A stretch of DNA of 64,000 nt from Pseudoalteromonas sp. MMG010 (GTDB lineage Bacteria; Pseudomonadota; Gammaproteobacteria; Enterobacterales; Alteromonadaceae). Positions 48,901-58,253 of the stretch are shown here, in pieces. The stretch's first letter is position 1, and each line of letters starts with the position of its first letter. Under the pieces are notes generated by a model. That model was not told the origin of the DNA, did not search any database, and saw only the letters and a list, made by a program, of their open reading frames with translations. A program made the position numbers and the translations under genes. The DNA is taken from contig NZ_JAGJEG010000001.1 in NCBI RefSeq assembly GCF_018100905.1, positions 248,001-312,000 of the forward strand. The letters run 5' to 3'.

Positions 48901-51843
48901 ATGAAAGAAGAAATCAGCCTTTTATTGGAAAAGGAAGAGTCGCCTACATTAGAATTTAAAAGACAATGGTATTGGGATGACTCTACTCTGCCTGATGATA
49001 TGGCTGATAAGTGGGGAGAATTAATTAAAGATCTAATTTCTTTAGCTAATGGTTACATAAATAAAGCAGGTGAATATCGATATCTAATTTTTGGGTTTTC
49101 AGAAACTGAGAAGAAAACGTATAACTTAGATGTGAGCAACATCAAGCAACTTAAAAATCTGACTCGATTTAAAAAAGATTTACTACAAAGGCTTGAAAAA
49201 GTTACTAAGCCTTCTTTCATTGATATAAATATAAAAATGTTAACCGTAGAGGAAGATAACTTATTAGTCTTTGAAATACCATGTCCTACTCAATTAGTTG
49301 AGCTGAAGAATGAGCTTAAAACTAAAACTCGTCACCTTGATCAAGGTGCAATATTGGTTCGAAAAGGACAAAAATCTGACGAAGTGAGAACTGCATCCCC
49401 TGATGAAATTGAAACTCTAAAGTTAGAGTTACTAAAATATAGTGAGTCGACTCTATACAAAAAAATGAATGAACAAATTGAGCCGTCCACATCTGAGAAA
49501 TCAATAGAGAAAACCATTCAGTTGTTTATAGACAAGAATTCAAGTTTTTCTTTGGCTGATAAATACCCCATAAAAGAAAGGAATTGGAAAGATAATATTG
49601 TTTTTGAAATATATAGGCTTGAAGATGGGTTTTCTGGATTGAAAGAATTTGTTTATATTCATGAATCTTCAAACCAAGGAAGAACTCTAGCCGAAATTAA
49701 AAAAAGAGAATTATTAAACAACATTAAATCTTCAATTATCTTAATAGACAGGCCAAAAATAAAAGATGTTGAAAGACGAAAGACCAATATTAAAAGACTT
49801 TTTAATACTGAATACGTATTCTTTATTGATGAATTTGGATATGAGCATTTGTACAAGGACTGCATGCTTCCATATGAAAAATTCAATTTACCTGTTTATG
49901 TTGATGGTTTATATGACGCGGGCGATGTTTGTGACTTACCTGCAATCGCAAGATTAAAGGAATGGTTTGAATCAGAAAATGAACCTCTATTTGTTGTGAG
50001 TGGCCATGGTGGGATTGGGAAAACAACATTAGCTAAACAGTTCTTAGATTCTGTCAGCGATACAAATACAGAACCAGGTATTCTTTTCATTGATTCAAAA
50101 GAAATCATTAGTGAATTATCTAGAAATTTTAGTATTGAGAATAAAGTTTCTGATGTTTTTGACTTTTATAAAGCATTGATGGATGCAGATGATATAGAGG
50201 GGGCTAGGTTTGATAAGGAGTTACTTCAATTATCAATTGATAATGGTAGTTTGGTTGTTGTTCTTGACGGTATAGATGAGGTCATTGCAAAACTTGGAGA
50301 CAAATTTGATGTCGAACTGTTCATTACATCAATCTTTGACGAGTATTCGTCAGGTCTTAATAAAACTAAGGTTTTAATTACTTGTCGAGACCATTTTTGG
50401 AATGAAGTGGGTAAAAAAATATTATTACCAGAAATTACATTGAAAGCATTCAATACAGAATTGGCCAATGATTTCTTTGAACAAAAATTAAAGGGTGATA
50501 AAAGAAAAGTTGTGAAAGCTATGGAGATGGCTGAGAATTTGGCTATAGAAAGTTCTGTGTCTTTAGAAACTACAAGTAGAAAAACATATATACCATTCCT
50601 TTTAGATATGATCGGATATTTAATAGACTCACAAGGGCTAAGTACAAATCATCAAGAGTCTTTTGAAAGCCAATATTTAATTCCAGATAATCATACAGAT
50701 CAGCTTGTTGCCCAAGTTTGTCGTCGCGAGATTGTTAAGCTAGAAAGCTTATCCATAGATCAGCAAGTCGAATTATTTATCAGAATAGCCTCAGGCAAAC
50801 AGAACGGTATTTCTCTGTACGATATTAAGGAAGAGCTTACTGCTATTGTCTCAGATTTTGACGACTCGCTAATCGAAAAAATTAAAGGCCACCCTTTAAT
50901 TCAATGTGAAAATAATATGATTTATTTTCGCTATGATGTATTTGATACATATTTTAAAGGCCTACTGGTATATTACTTTTTTAAGAATAAAGATGCTGAT
51001 ACGATAACTGATGAGCTTGTTAGGATAGTTAGTGGTTACCTAAAGTATGACAGTAGCTTTACTGCAACAGTTGCTGAAAAATTAGAATTGGACGATGAAC
51101 TTATTATATTTTGTATTGAGGTGATCGAGACAGCTAATGATATTCAAGGTGTTAACCATGAAATGTTTGTATCATCAATCGTTTCATTTCTTATGACTTT
51201 ATTACAAAAGTGTAGTAACCAACAATCCAATCTAAATTCAAGAACTGAGTTACTCGAAAAACTATTTGGAGACAATGGCGCATTAATAGGCGTTTGTTTA
51301 GTAGATATATTTGGGAATACAACTTCAAAACCAACTTTTGATTTCAGAGGAAAAGTACTTAAAAACTGTACTTTTAATAACTATGAATATTTTTGGGAAT
51401 GTAGTATTGATGAACATACTGTATTTCATACTTCAATATTTAAAGATATAGATCCACGCATGGGCATCAACTATAAAATATCTAATAACCTTTTTGCTAG
51501 CAGCTGTGATTTAACTTCGATTCAACATTTATTAACAGAAAAAAAAGAGGAGTTTGAAAGTACACGGGATACCGTAAAAGCTGAGTTAGAAAAAGTCTTC
51601 AAGCTATTTTATCAAAGAGGAAATTTCTATCCCAGAAAACAAGAAGAAGTCAGAAAAAAACTATCAGCAGTAAAACAATTACCAAATCTAATGGCTAAAG
51701 GGGTTATAGAAAATTATAAGGATCCCCAAAAGCCTACTATGAAACAATATAGAGTTAATAAAAATTACAAATCTGTTGTTGATTACATAGAACAGGGTAG
51801 CCCCTCTAGTGAGTTTCTATCACTAATCGAAGAACTTATTTAA
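48901..51843 (+). CDS. AlbA_2-NACHT STAND NTPase, probable anti-phage defence protein
   Basis: 980 residues. Order: AlbA_2 (Schlafen-like DNA/RNA-binding) domain at about 5-175, with PTLEFKRQWYW, LIFGFSE and the family-typical KGQKSDEVRTASPDEI; a linker of unknown fold (about 200-355, ending NLPVYVDGLYD); a NACHT NTPase with Walker A GHGGIGKTT (368-376), Walker B LVVVLDGIDE (451-460) and a sensor segment KVLITCRDHFW; a helical C-terminal region; a short pentapeptide-like stretch (FDFRGKVLKNCTFNNYEYFWEC); and a winged-helix-like end. NACHT proteins of this layout are known as bacterial immune NTPases. The gene is alone, AT-rich, and next to a tRNA gene, a typical place for defence islands. Anti-phage function is inferred, not shown. 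Confidence 0.85.
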   Translation: MKEEISLLLEKEESPTLEFKRQWYWDDSTLPDDMADKWGELIKDLISLANGYINKAGEYRYLIFGFSETEKKTYNLDVSNIKQLKNLTRFKKDLLQRLEKVTKPSFIDINIKMLTVEEDNLLVFEIPCPTQLVELKNELKTKTRHLDQGAILVRKGQKSDEVRTASPDEIETLKLELLKYSESTLYKKMNEQIEPSTSEKSIEKTIQLFIDKNSSFSLADKYPIKERNWKDNIVFEIYRLEDGFSGLKEFVYIHESSNQGRTLAEIKKRELLNNIKSSIILIDRPKIKDVERRKTNIKRLFNTEYVFFIDEFGYEHLYKDCMLPYEKFNLPVYVDGLYDAGDVCDLPAIARLKEWFESENEPLFVVSGHGGIGKTTLAKQFLDSVSDTNTEPGILFIDSKEIISELSRNFSIENKVSDVFDFYKALMDADDIEGARFDKELLQLSIDNGSLVVVLDGIDEVIAKLGDKFDVELFITSIFDEYSSGLNKTKVLITCRDHFWNEVGKKILLPEITLKAFNTELANDFFEQKLKGDKRKVVKAMEMAENLAIESSVSLETTSRKTYIPFLLDMIGYLIDSQGLSTNHQESFESQYLIPDNHTDQLVAQVCRREIVKLESLSIDQQVELFIRIASGKQNGISLYDIKEELTAIVSDFDDSLIEKIKGHPLIQCENNMIYFRYDVFDTYFKGLLVYYFFKNKDADTITDELVRIVSGYLKYDSSFTATVAEKLELDDELIIFCIEVIETANDIQGVNHEMFVSSIVSFLMTLLQKCSNQQSNLNSRTELLEKLFGDNGALIGVCLVDIFGNTTSKPTFDFRGKVLKNCTFNNYEYFWECSIDEHTVFHTSIFKDIDPRMGINYKISNNLFASSCDLTSIQHLLTEKKEEFESTRDTVKAELEKVFKLFYQRGNFYPRKQEEVRKKLSAVKQLPNLMAKGVIENYKDPQKPTMKQYRVNKNYKSVVDYIEQGSPSSEFLSLIEELI

Positions 51844-52246
51844 ATAAAATTTCAGCATATAAGTAAAACCACATAATAGGGTTGCGGGAGGCCAAGAACT
51901 TCCAGCAGCCCTATTGTGTGTATCCACGATGAGCGATTTACATTTAGTAATTAAATCTATCCAATATATCTCAATGGCTCTGAGCCTTGGGGAAACTAAA
52001 TATTTATTGTCTAGAACAATTTTAATTTTTTGTTTTTGAATTTCTAAAAAACGATGAGGCCAAATTTTCACTTAATATACTATGACTAATTAACGTCCAC
52101 TTCTGATATAAAGCAATCTTGAATGTAATTTGGCTATTTTAATAAAAGGACAGCGCTAATTCTTTATATTTCAATTTACGATGCTATAAATGTGCTATAA
52201 AAAATAAGTGAAAGAAAAAACAAAAAACGTAACCCTTTGATTTTAT
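51844..52246. other. Non-coding stretch with a 51-base near-palindrome
   Basis: About 400 bases between the NACHT gene and tRNA-Arg. The palindrome at 51870-51920 has outer arms CACATAATAGGG and CCCTATTGTGTG and inner arms TGC-GGGAG and CTTCC-GCA. No T tract follows, so it is not a standard terminator. I see no direct copy of the tRNA 3' end here, and no integrase gene. Confidence 0.5.
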
Positions 52247-52321
52247 TGGTAGCCCCTGCAGGAATCGAACCTGCAACTGCCCCTTAGGAGGGGGCCGTTA
52301 TATCCATTTAACTAAGAGGCC
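52247..52321 (-). tRNA. tRNA-Arg (anticodon CCU)
   Basis: 75 bases with encoded CCA, close to E. coli argW. The anticodon loop is CTCCTAA (anticodon CCT, reading AGG). Acceptor stem GGCCTCT/AGGGGCT pairs with a G-U at position 1. Genes of this type are frequent phage and island integration sites; the 3' end faces the NACHT gene. Confidence 0.93.
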
Positions 52322-52472
52322 ATGGATGTGTGATACATCACCGATAATAAACTATCGGTTAACTGAAAAACAATACTCGCCGTAAATAAATAGCTAAAAA
52401 GCAAATAAAATAATTAATTAAATCAAGGCTCAATGTAATCGCTTTGAGGCCTTTGCTTGGCCTACTAGCATA

Positions 52473-53159
52473 TTAATTTATGCTGGTAGGCTGTGGGTTA
52501 ATATTGGCGTTTGATAGTACAAAATTAGGGAGTATTTTTTGGCTGCTGGCTAAAACACGTTTGCTGGTGATATCGATAATACGGGCGTTAACCTCGACTC
52601 CATTTGGGCGGTTTATTAAGGTTCCCGAAAGCACTTGCTCGGCAATTTTTCGGCTTGCTAATTTATTAATTTCGCGCGAAAAAGCAAAGTCGCCTTGGCT
52701 ATTTACAGTGATATTTTCGGCTGTTTTAAAATCAACAATTCCATAGCCAAACTTTTGTAATTGATGAATAAAGGTTTCTGCAATTTGGTTGCCTAATTGC
52801 GTACTGTTATTAAGCGTTTTATCAAATTTTACAAAGGTGGTTACGGCAATGGTTCTATCGTCTTCGCTTTGCATGGTGTCGGTTAAATCTAACGCCATTT
52901 GCTCAACATAATTAACTAATGTTTTATGATGCTTTACGGGTACGAATTGCGTTGTATCAACGTAGGGCGAAGCTTGTTGCTCATTATTTTGTAGCATGGC
53001 TTGCTGCATGGTATTTATATTAACCGTTTGCTGAACATGCGTTTTATCTGTTTGTTCATCAACATTAGTGAGCATACTGCAACCACTGGCACTTAATATT
53101 ACTAAGCTTATTGGTAATAACCGCTTTAAACGCATTTTTAAATGTACTGGGCTCGTCAT
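52473..53159 (-). CDS. FlgO-family lipoprotein, paralogue 3
   Basis: 228 residues from ATG 53159, with AGGA eight bases upstream. Lipobox LSASGC. The FlgO-like domain includes TLVNYVEQMALDLTDTM, IAVTTFVKFDKTLNNSTQLG, ETFIHQLQKFGYGIVDFKT and DFAFSREINKLA. FlgO is an outer-membrane lipoprotein of Vibrio flagella; here it sits at the end of a surface-fibre gene cluster and may serve that instead. Last gene of the cluster. Confidence 0.85.
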   Translation of the reverse strand: MTSPVHLKMRLKRLLPISLVILSASGCSMLTNVDEQTDKTHVQQTVNINTMQQAMLQNNEQQASPYVDTTQFVPVKHHKTLVNYVEQMALDLTDTMQSEDDRTIAVTTFVKFDKTLNNSTQLGNQIAETFIHQLQKFGYGIVDFKTAENITVNSQGDFAFSREINKLASRKIAEQVLSGTLINRPNGVEVNARIIDITSKRVLASSQKILPNFVLSNANINPQPTSIN

Positions 53160-53173
53160 GGTTTATTTCCTAC

Positions 53174-53857
53174 TTATTTACTTGCCTGTTTTAACAGTAC
53201 ACCGTCTGTGCGGTAGCTGTTATCAAGTGCATCTACAACTGATTGAGGAATGAAGCCCTGGGCCGACCCAACAACGGCTTTACTATTTAAACCCACTATA
53301 CGCGCATTAACGAGTACCCCACCTTGGTGATTTACTAAAGTGCCGGCTAATACATAATTAAATTTTTGTACCTCGCTTAGCTCTAAATAATCGCGGCTAA
53401 ATACAAAGTCGCCAGTAGGAGTAACTCGCATGTAATCGGTGGTTTTAAAGTCAACAACGGGTACACCAAATGTGTGCAGTTCGTGCATAAAGCTTTCTGA
53501 TATTTGATTCCCAAGTAAGGTGGCTTCGTTATAGTCGTCATCTAAAAATATAAAGCTCGATACTGCTAAGGGGGTTTTGCTATTTACGTATTGTAAGTTT
53601 TCAACCATGTCTTGCATGATGCCACGTACGTAGTGATTTATATTTTTTCGGTTTGGAATGTTTATTTTTTTGGTGTCGTTTGTAACAGCCACACCATTTT
53701 GAAAAAGTGAGTTACCCTGCCCCGGCGCACTCACTGTACGTTGCTCGTTAGTTAGTTGGGGCTCGTTGTCAGCATCGCTGCTTAAGGCGTTGTTATCTGC
53801 CATTTGCGAACAACCAAAGCCTAATGGCAAACACAAAGTTAATAGTAAACGTTTCAT
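53174..53857 (-). CDS. FlgO-family lipoprotein, paralogue 2
   Basis: 227 residues. Lipobox LGFGC followed by SQMAD. The domain reads NHYVRGIMQDMVENLQYV, LAVSSFIFLDDDYNEATLLG, ESFMHELHTFGVPVVDFKT and DFVFSRDYLEL, lining up with the next paralogue over its whole length. It lies 14 bases before paralogue 3 and 13 after paralogue 1. Confidence 0.85.
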   Translation of the reverse strand: MKRLLLTLCLPLGFGCSQMADNNALSSDADNEPQLTNEQRTVSAPGQGNSLFQNGVAVTNDTKKINIPNRKNINHYVRGIMQDMVENLQYVNSKTPLAVSSFIFLDDDYNEATLLGNQISESFMHELHTFGVPVVDFKTTDYMRVTPTGDFVFSRDYLELSEVQKFNYVLAGTLVNHQGGVLVNARIVGLNSKAVVGSAQGFIPQSVVDALDNSYRTDGVLLKQASK

Positions 53858-53870
53858 AGGGTGCTCCTAA

Positions 53871-54464
53871 TTAGTATTCGCTACGGTATATATAACCGTC
53901 GCGCTGCTGTATTTTTTCACTACTCCACATTACATTAATGGGGATTTCGGTCGTTGCAGCCGATACAATGTGTAAATCTTGAACATTGATCATTCGTGCA
54001 TTAACTATATATGCATGTTGTTGACGTGTAAGCGTGCCTGTAATTACATAGTCAATATTCTGGCGTTGACGTAATTGGCTTATATCTCTGCTTAAAATAC
54101 TGTCGTAATTGGACGATAAGTTAACGGTATGCTCAAGCCGATATTCAATGGTGTTATAACCAAGCTGAGTAAATTGAGTAAGAATGCTTTCTTGCACTTG
54201 TTGACTCAACCCAGCCATTTGCCCATCTGCTAAGCCATTATTTATAGCATCTGCCATTAAAAAGCTAGTAACGGCAATACGAGAAGAGTTTTTAAATGAA
54301 CCCTGTACTTTACTTAACTGAGCACTGATATCACCTACATATTGATGCAGTGTATAAGGCGCTAATTTAGGCGCTGGGGCTTGGGTACTAACAACCGTCA
54401 TTTCTTCTTCGGTTGTGGTACAAGCTGTTAAACTAACTATAAATAAACACAATAACAGGCGCAT
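53871..54464 (-). CDS. FlgO-family lipoprotein, paralogue 1
   Basis: 197 residues starting at ATG 54464 (MRLLLCLFIVSLTAC); GGAGG lies nine bases upstream, whereas an earlier ATG touches GGAGG and is unlikely. Lipobox SLTAC. The domain is more diverged: LHQYVGDISAQLSKV, IAVTSFLMADAINNG, ESILTQFTQLGYNTIEYR and DSILSRDISQLRQ. It may bridge partners together with the two other copies. Confidence 0.82.
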   Translation of the reverse strand: MRLLLCLFIVSLTACTTTEEEMTVVSTQAPAPKLAPYTLHQYVGDISAQLSKVQGSFKNSSRIAVTSFLMADAINNGLADGQMAGLSQQVQESILTQFTQLGYNTIEYRLEHTVNLSSNYDSILSRDISQLRQRQNIDYVITGTLTRQQHAYIVNARMINVQDLHIVSAATTEIPINVMWSSEKIQQRDGYIYRSEY

Positions 54465-54521
54465 AATTGCCATCCTCCAATATATTAATAGCAATAAAGC
54501 AATATTTATGCCTGTTTTACA

Positions 54522-55214
54522 TTACTGTGTTAATAATGGTTGTTTTACATAGGTACTCACTAAACAATTTATTTTAGCGGCTTTTAATTGTTTACATGCA
54601 GCTTGTGCGTTTTCTTTAGACTGGTAGGCGCCTAATTTTAAGCGGTAATAAGTAATATTATTTACTTTGGCGGTTTCTACGTTTGTTTCAAATGATTGGT
54701 CAAATAACGCTGGGGCCGTGTTTTTCATAGTCTGTAAACTATTACTAAGCTGGCCTTTTTGCGTAACTGATAACACCTGTAATGCGTAGCGTGCAGATTC
54801 AACATGACTCGATGTTGATTTTTCTTGTGCAGCAGCCATCACCGGTACATTTTTAATCGTTTTATTATCAAGTGCTTTAGTGCCTGTATCTATAGTATGT
54901 GCACTTATTGGTTTTTCTATTGCAGCTGATGAAGACGCTGATGGGGTTTGTTTATTTTCCTGTTCTAAAGCACTTAATTGAGTAATAAGTAACTTTAAAT
55001 CTTGCTCTATGATTAATAGTCGTGCAATGCCCTCTTTCGATTCATTCCATTGCTGCGCTGCACTTTTTAATTCGGCCAACTCTTGCGCTGTAACAGTTAC
55101 AGTATCTGATTTATCAAGGTTTTTAGCCGAAACATCGCTACCTGTGTCTGTTGTATTACAACCTTGCAGTAAACTAACACCAAGGCCAAGCAAAATTAAT
55201 GGCTTTTTAAACAT
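54522..55214 (-). CDS. SPOR-domain lipoprotein
   Basis: 230 residues. Lipobox LLQGC. A helical region (ELKSAAQQWNESKEGIARLL) and a Ser/Ala-rich linker lead to a SPOR-like C-terminus (about 145-226: RYALQVLSVTQKGQLSNSLQ; YYRLKLGAYQSKENAQAACK). The end contains C-x9-C (CKQLKAAKINC). It is placed after the usher gene and is closely related to the lipoprotein at 61146-61790. Confidence 0.82.
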   Translation of the reverse strand: MFKKPLILLGLGVSLLQGCNTTDTGSDVSAKNLDKSDTVTVTAQELAELKSAAQQWNESKEGIARLLIIEQDLKLLITQLSALEQENKQTPSASSSAAIEKPISAHTIDTGTKALDNKTIKNVPVMAAAQEKSTSSHVESARYALQVLSVTQKGQLSNSLQTMKNTAPALFDQSFETNVETAKVNNITYYRLKLGAYQSKENAQAACKQLKAAKINCLVSTYVKQPLLTQ

Positions 55215-55240
55215 TTTTTATTCCTATTTTTTGCATTAAG

Positions 55241-58237
55241 TTAATGGCTAATGCTTTGTTTTTGTACATTACATGGCAATTTCTTTGCTTTGACTGCAGA
55301 GCAAGCGTCTTCGAGCTGCAGTGATTGAGTTTTATCATAAGCAAGCGCCAATACAAATTGTTTTGTTGTTTTATCTTGTACGTAAAATGGCGTTGTATTT
55401 AAATCACTTAAGTGTTTTTGTACTAACCAATAATATGCTTTTAAAATATTTAATGACGAAAACGTACCTAGGTTTACGATATAACCTTCAACTTGCTTTT
55501 TTTGCTGCAATACAAAGTCAACTTCGGCCACTACATCACCCTTAGCTGATAAATTAACATTTATTTTCTGAGTTTCTTTTAATGCTTTTCGAGTTTTAAA
55601 CTCTTCATTTACTACCGCGGTATATTCACCTGGCCGTAAATCAGTAAATAAATAATAACCATCGTAAGCAGCTTTTGTTGTTGCTACTTCATTTCCTTTT
55701 TTATCAAGTAAGTTTACCGTTGCAAATCCTGCGACCGTTTTACTATCTGGCATTTCTTGATACACAGTCCCTTCAATTTCACCTGAATTGTTAAGCGGGA
55801 TCTCCATATATTCAACAAAGCCTGCACGAGGCGTAAATGAAAAGCCATCGTTAGCTGCAACATAGAATGGGTCGGGAAAACTTCTAGGGTCTACAACTAT
55901 ATCAGTTGTTAAATTAGCAGTCATACTTGATAACAAAGCCATGCCATTTTTGTCAGTGGCTCCTCGACGATAGTTTTGTAGAGCTTTAATTTTAACCCCT
56001 TCTACATGGCTCTCGCCTTCGTCGAAAACGCCATTGTTATTTTCATCAAGAAAAACATGAACCAATAATGAGCCATAACTAACTAAACTACGTCGATTTA
56101 TAAAGTAGTCGTTATTAGCTGTATCTACACCAAAACTAAAACGACTAAATAAACCTATTTTCCACTCATCTTCAGAATTATAATCAATGGAGCTATTTAA
56201 ACTAAAATACTCGTTATACCAGTTCACCCCTAATTCGGCCGTTTTTATGCCCGAAGTTAGCTGGTTTTTTAATGTTAACTCAGTGTCAAAAGATGTCCAC
56301 AACATACGATTTAACTGAATTTCATAATTTAAAATCTCTGCCTCTGGCTTTATCGCATAGTTTAAATTAAACCGAGTACCGACAGAGCCAAAACGCTTTT
56401 GTACTATTGTACTTCCTAAGACAGTATTTTGCGTATCATCTTTATAGTTAACCCACTGAAGATTATTATTTACACTAACCCCTGATAATGAATAATTAAG
56501 AATATTACCAAATCGATTTATACTGTTTCGCTCATTTTTTGAATAGTTAAATGAATTTTGATAATTTAAATTACCAAAGCGATTACTCATCAAAGATCCA
56601 GACATATTAAATAATAAGGTACGTGTGTCGTTAAATTTTTCTGACCCAGTTGTAGTAGAAGCTAAAGACGAAGATTTAGTCGCATTTAAACTTAAAGATT
56701 GTTCATAAAACTCAGTACGTGCTGTTAAAGCAATATCCTTTTCGCTCTTATTATTTTGGTTATAGTTAACATTAAATAGGAATTTATTTAATAGGCTTAA
56801 ATTAGAGCCCAATGTATATGATTTAACCTCATCATCTGCATTTGTTGTATTAAATAATGATGAGCCTCCACTATATAAAGATATATAATCAGATAAGCCT
56901 GTTTCATAGCGTCCAGAAAGCAACCAACCACTTTCATTGCTATTATTTTTTTCTAGTAACTTTTGACCTTGTTGCGAGAGCGAAAGCTCATAATAACTTT
57001 CATCATCCTCTAAACTATTACCATCAATAACAAACTCTTCTAATTTACGCTCAACTTGACCTTGCGGACCATAAAAAATAAGCTCAAAACTATTACTACC
57101 ATATATAAGCGGGACATCTTCAAAGTAATATCGACCATCAGGCAAACTTAACTGCTGATCTATTAATACATTATTTCGATAAAGTTCTACATCCCACCCG
57201 GCAGCGACCGCACCACTAAGCGTAACTAAGTTACCATTCACTTCTTTATACAAAGGTTTATTATTTATTTTAATACCCGTTGAATAGCTATTAAAAGAAT
57301 CGCCTGCGTTTCTAACAGCTAATATATCACCAAACTCTATATTAGAGACTCCCAGTACCCCGAGCATATCGGCGTTATTACTTTGACGAGAAAAACTTAA
57401 ACGTGATTCACTTAATAAATTGTTTTTTTGTCCTGATAAAAAATACTCTGCATTTACATATGCTAAATCTTGAGAGCCTAAAAGTGAGTAAGATAGATTA
57501 TTGTTTGACTCATCCGCTGTATAGCTCAGTAATAAGTCAGCAACAGGAGCAGAAAAAGCTTTATAGGGGCTTGCCTTCCACGGTAACGTGGGCTTAGCAT
57601 TGTCTGGCGAAGAATAAAAAGTGCGCGTTCTTCGCTGTATTTTTTTCTCTATAGGTAAGGGCGATATAGGGTTTAAATTAAGCTTTAATGCACCATAGTC
57701 AACAGTAATACCTAATTTAAACCAATTATTTAATTGTTCAATCGATATAAAAATATCACCGTTATCAATGTAATAATCATCTTTAGCTAGTAAAAAGCTC
57801 TTTTCATTTACAGTCGCAATTTCATCTGTAATATTTAATTTAAACTTATTGTTTTCATAAATAAACCAACCGTTTGCCTGCTGTTGCTGTGGTTCTACTT
57901 TAATTGCAAAATCTAGCTGCTCAACTAGGCTATTTAATTCTATCCAAGCTCCATTAGGGCTTTTAATGGCAAATAATTCGCCTAAATAAATCCCATTAAC
58001 ATTAGCCGACAAAACCAAAAACTCACCAGTAGGAATTCCAACCAAAGGAATATTTTTACTAGCTTGTGTATTGTTCAAAGAAAGAGAGCTTGTTAAATTA
58101 GATTTTACAGCGCTTTCTTTTTCATCCCATTTTTGTTTAATATTAAATAATGTTTTATATACATTATTTTTTGATTCTGCCGAATTTGAAAAAGCAGAAA
58201 ATGCGATTAATATAATAAATGTTATATAAAGCCACAT
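55241..58237 (-). CDS. Usher-like outer-membrane protein with C-terminal SPOR-like domain
   Basis: 998 residues. Signal peptide (about 1-20); an N-terminal soluble part (about 60-190: LVLSANVNGIYLGELFAIK) like the periplasmic domain of ushers; a small E-set-like domain (GWDVELYRNNVLIDQQ; PDGRYYFEDVPLIYGSNSF) at about 340-400; a beta-barrel of alternating aromatic strands (about 410-720); a calcium-loop-like FLDENNNGVFDEGE (730-743); a carboxypeptidase-regulatory-like domain (about 820-875: GYYLFTDLRPGEYTAVV); then a SPOR-like domain (about 915-992) with Cys979 and Cys989. No classical FimD signature recognised, so 'usher-like' is the limit. It lies 16 bases after the chaperone gene. Confidence 0.72.
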   Translation of the reverse strand: MWLYITFIILIAFSAFSNSAESKNNVYKTLFNIKQKWDEKESAVKSNLTSSLSLNNTQASKNIPLVGIPTGEFLVLSANVNGIYLGELFAIKSPNGAWIELNSLVEQLDFAIKVEPQQQQANGWFIYENNKFKLNITDEIATVNEKSFLLAKDDYYIDNGDIFISIEQLNNWFKLGITVDYGALKLNLNPISPLPIEKKIQRRTRTFYSSPDNAKPTLPWKASPYKAFSAPVADLLLSYTADESNNNLSYSLLGSQDLAYVNAEYFLSGQKNNLLSESRLSFSRQSNNADMLGVLGVSNIEFGDILAVRNAGDSFNSYSTGIKINNKPLYKEVNGNLVTLSGAVAAGWDVELYRNNVLIDQQLSLPDGRYYFEDVPLIYGSNSFELIFYGPQGQVERKLEEFVIDGNSLEDDESYYELSLSQQGQKLLEKNNSNESGWLLSGRYETGLSDYISLYSGGSSLFNTTNADDEVKSYTLGSNLSLLNKFLFNVNYNQNNKSEKDIALTARTEFYEQSLSLNATKSSSLASTTTGSEKFNDTRTLLFNMSGSLMSNRFGNLNYQNSFNYSKNERNSINRFGNILNYSLSGVSVNNNLQWVNYKDDTQNTVLGSTIVQKRFGSVGTRFNLNYAIKPEAEILNYEIQLNRMLWTSFDTELTLKNQLTSGIKTAELGVNWYNEYFSLNSSIDYNSEDEWKIGLFSRFSFGVDTANNDYFINRRSLVSYGSLLVHVFLDENNNGVFDEGESHVEGVKIKALQNYRRGATDKNGMALLSSMTANLTTDIVVDPRSFPDPFYVAANDGFSFTPRAGFVEYMEIPLNNSGEIEGTVYQEMPDSKTVAGFATVNLLDKKGNEVATTKAAYDGYYLFTDLRPGEYTAVVNEEFKTRKALKETQKINVNLSAKGDVVAEVDFVLQQKKQVEGYIVNLGTFSSLNILKAYYWLVQKHLSDLNTTPFYVQDKTTKQFVLALAYDKTQSLQLEDACSAVKAKKLPCNVQKQSISH

Positions 58238-58253
58238 ATGAGCGTTAATACGA

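Noticed and set aside
51823..52071. 82-residue open frame on the minus strand after the NACHT gene
   Set aside because: It runs through the 51-base palindrome, starts without a ribosome-binding site and has no recognisable features.
48125..52246. Integrated element with att sites around the NACHT gene
   Set aside because: I looked for a copy of the tRNA-Arg 3' end on the far side and for an integrase; neither is visible. Only the location suggests an island.
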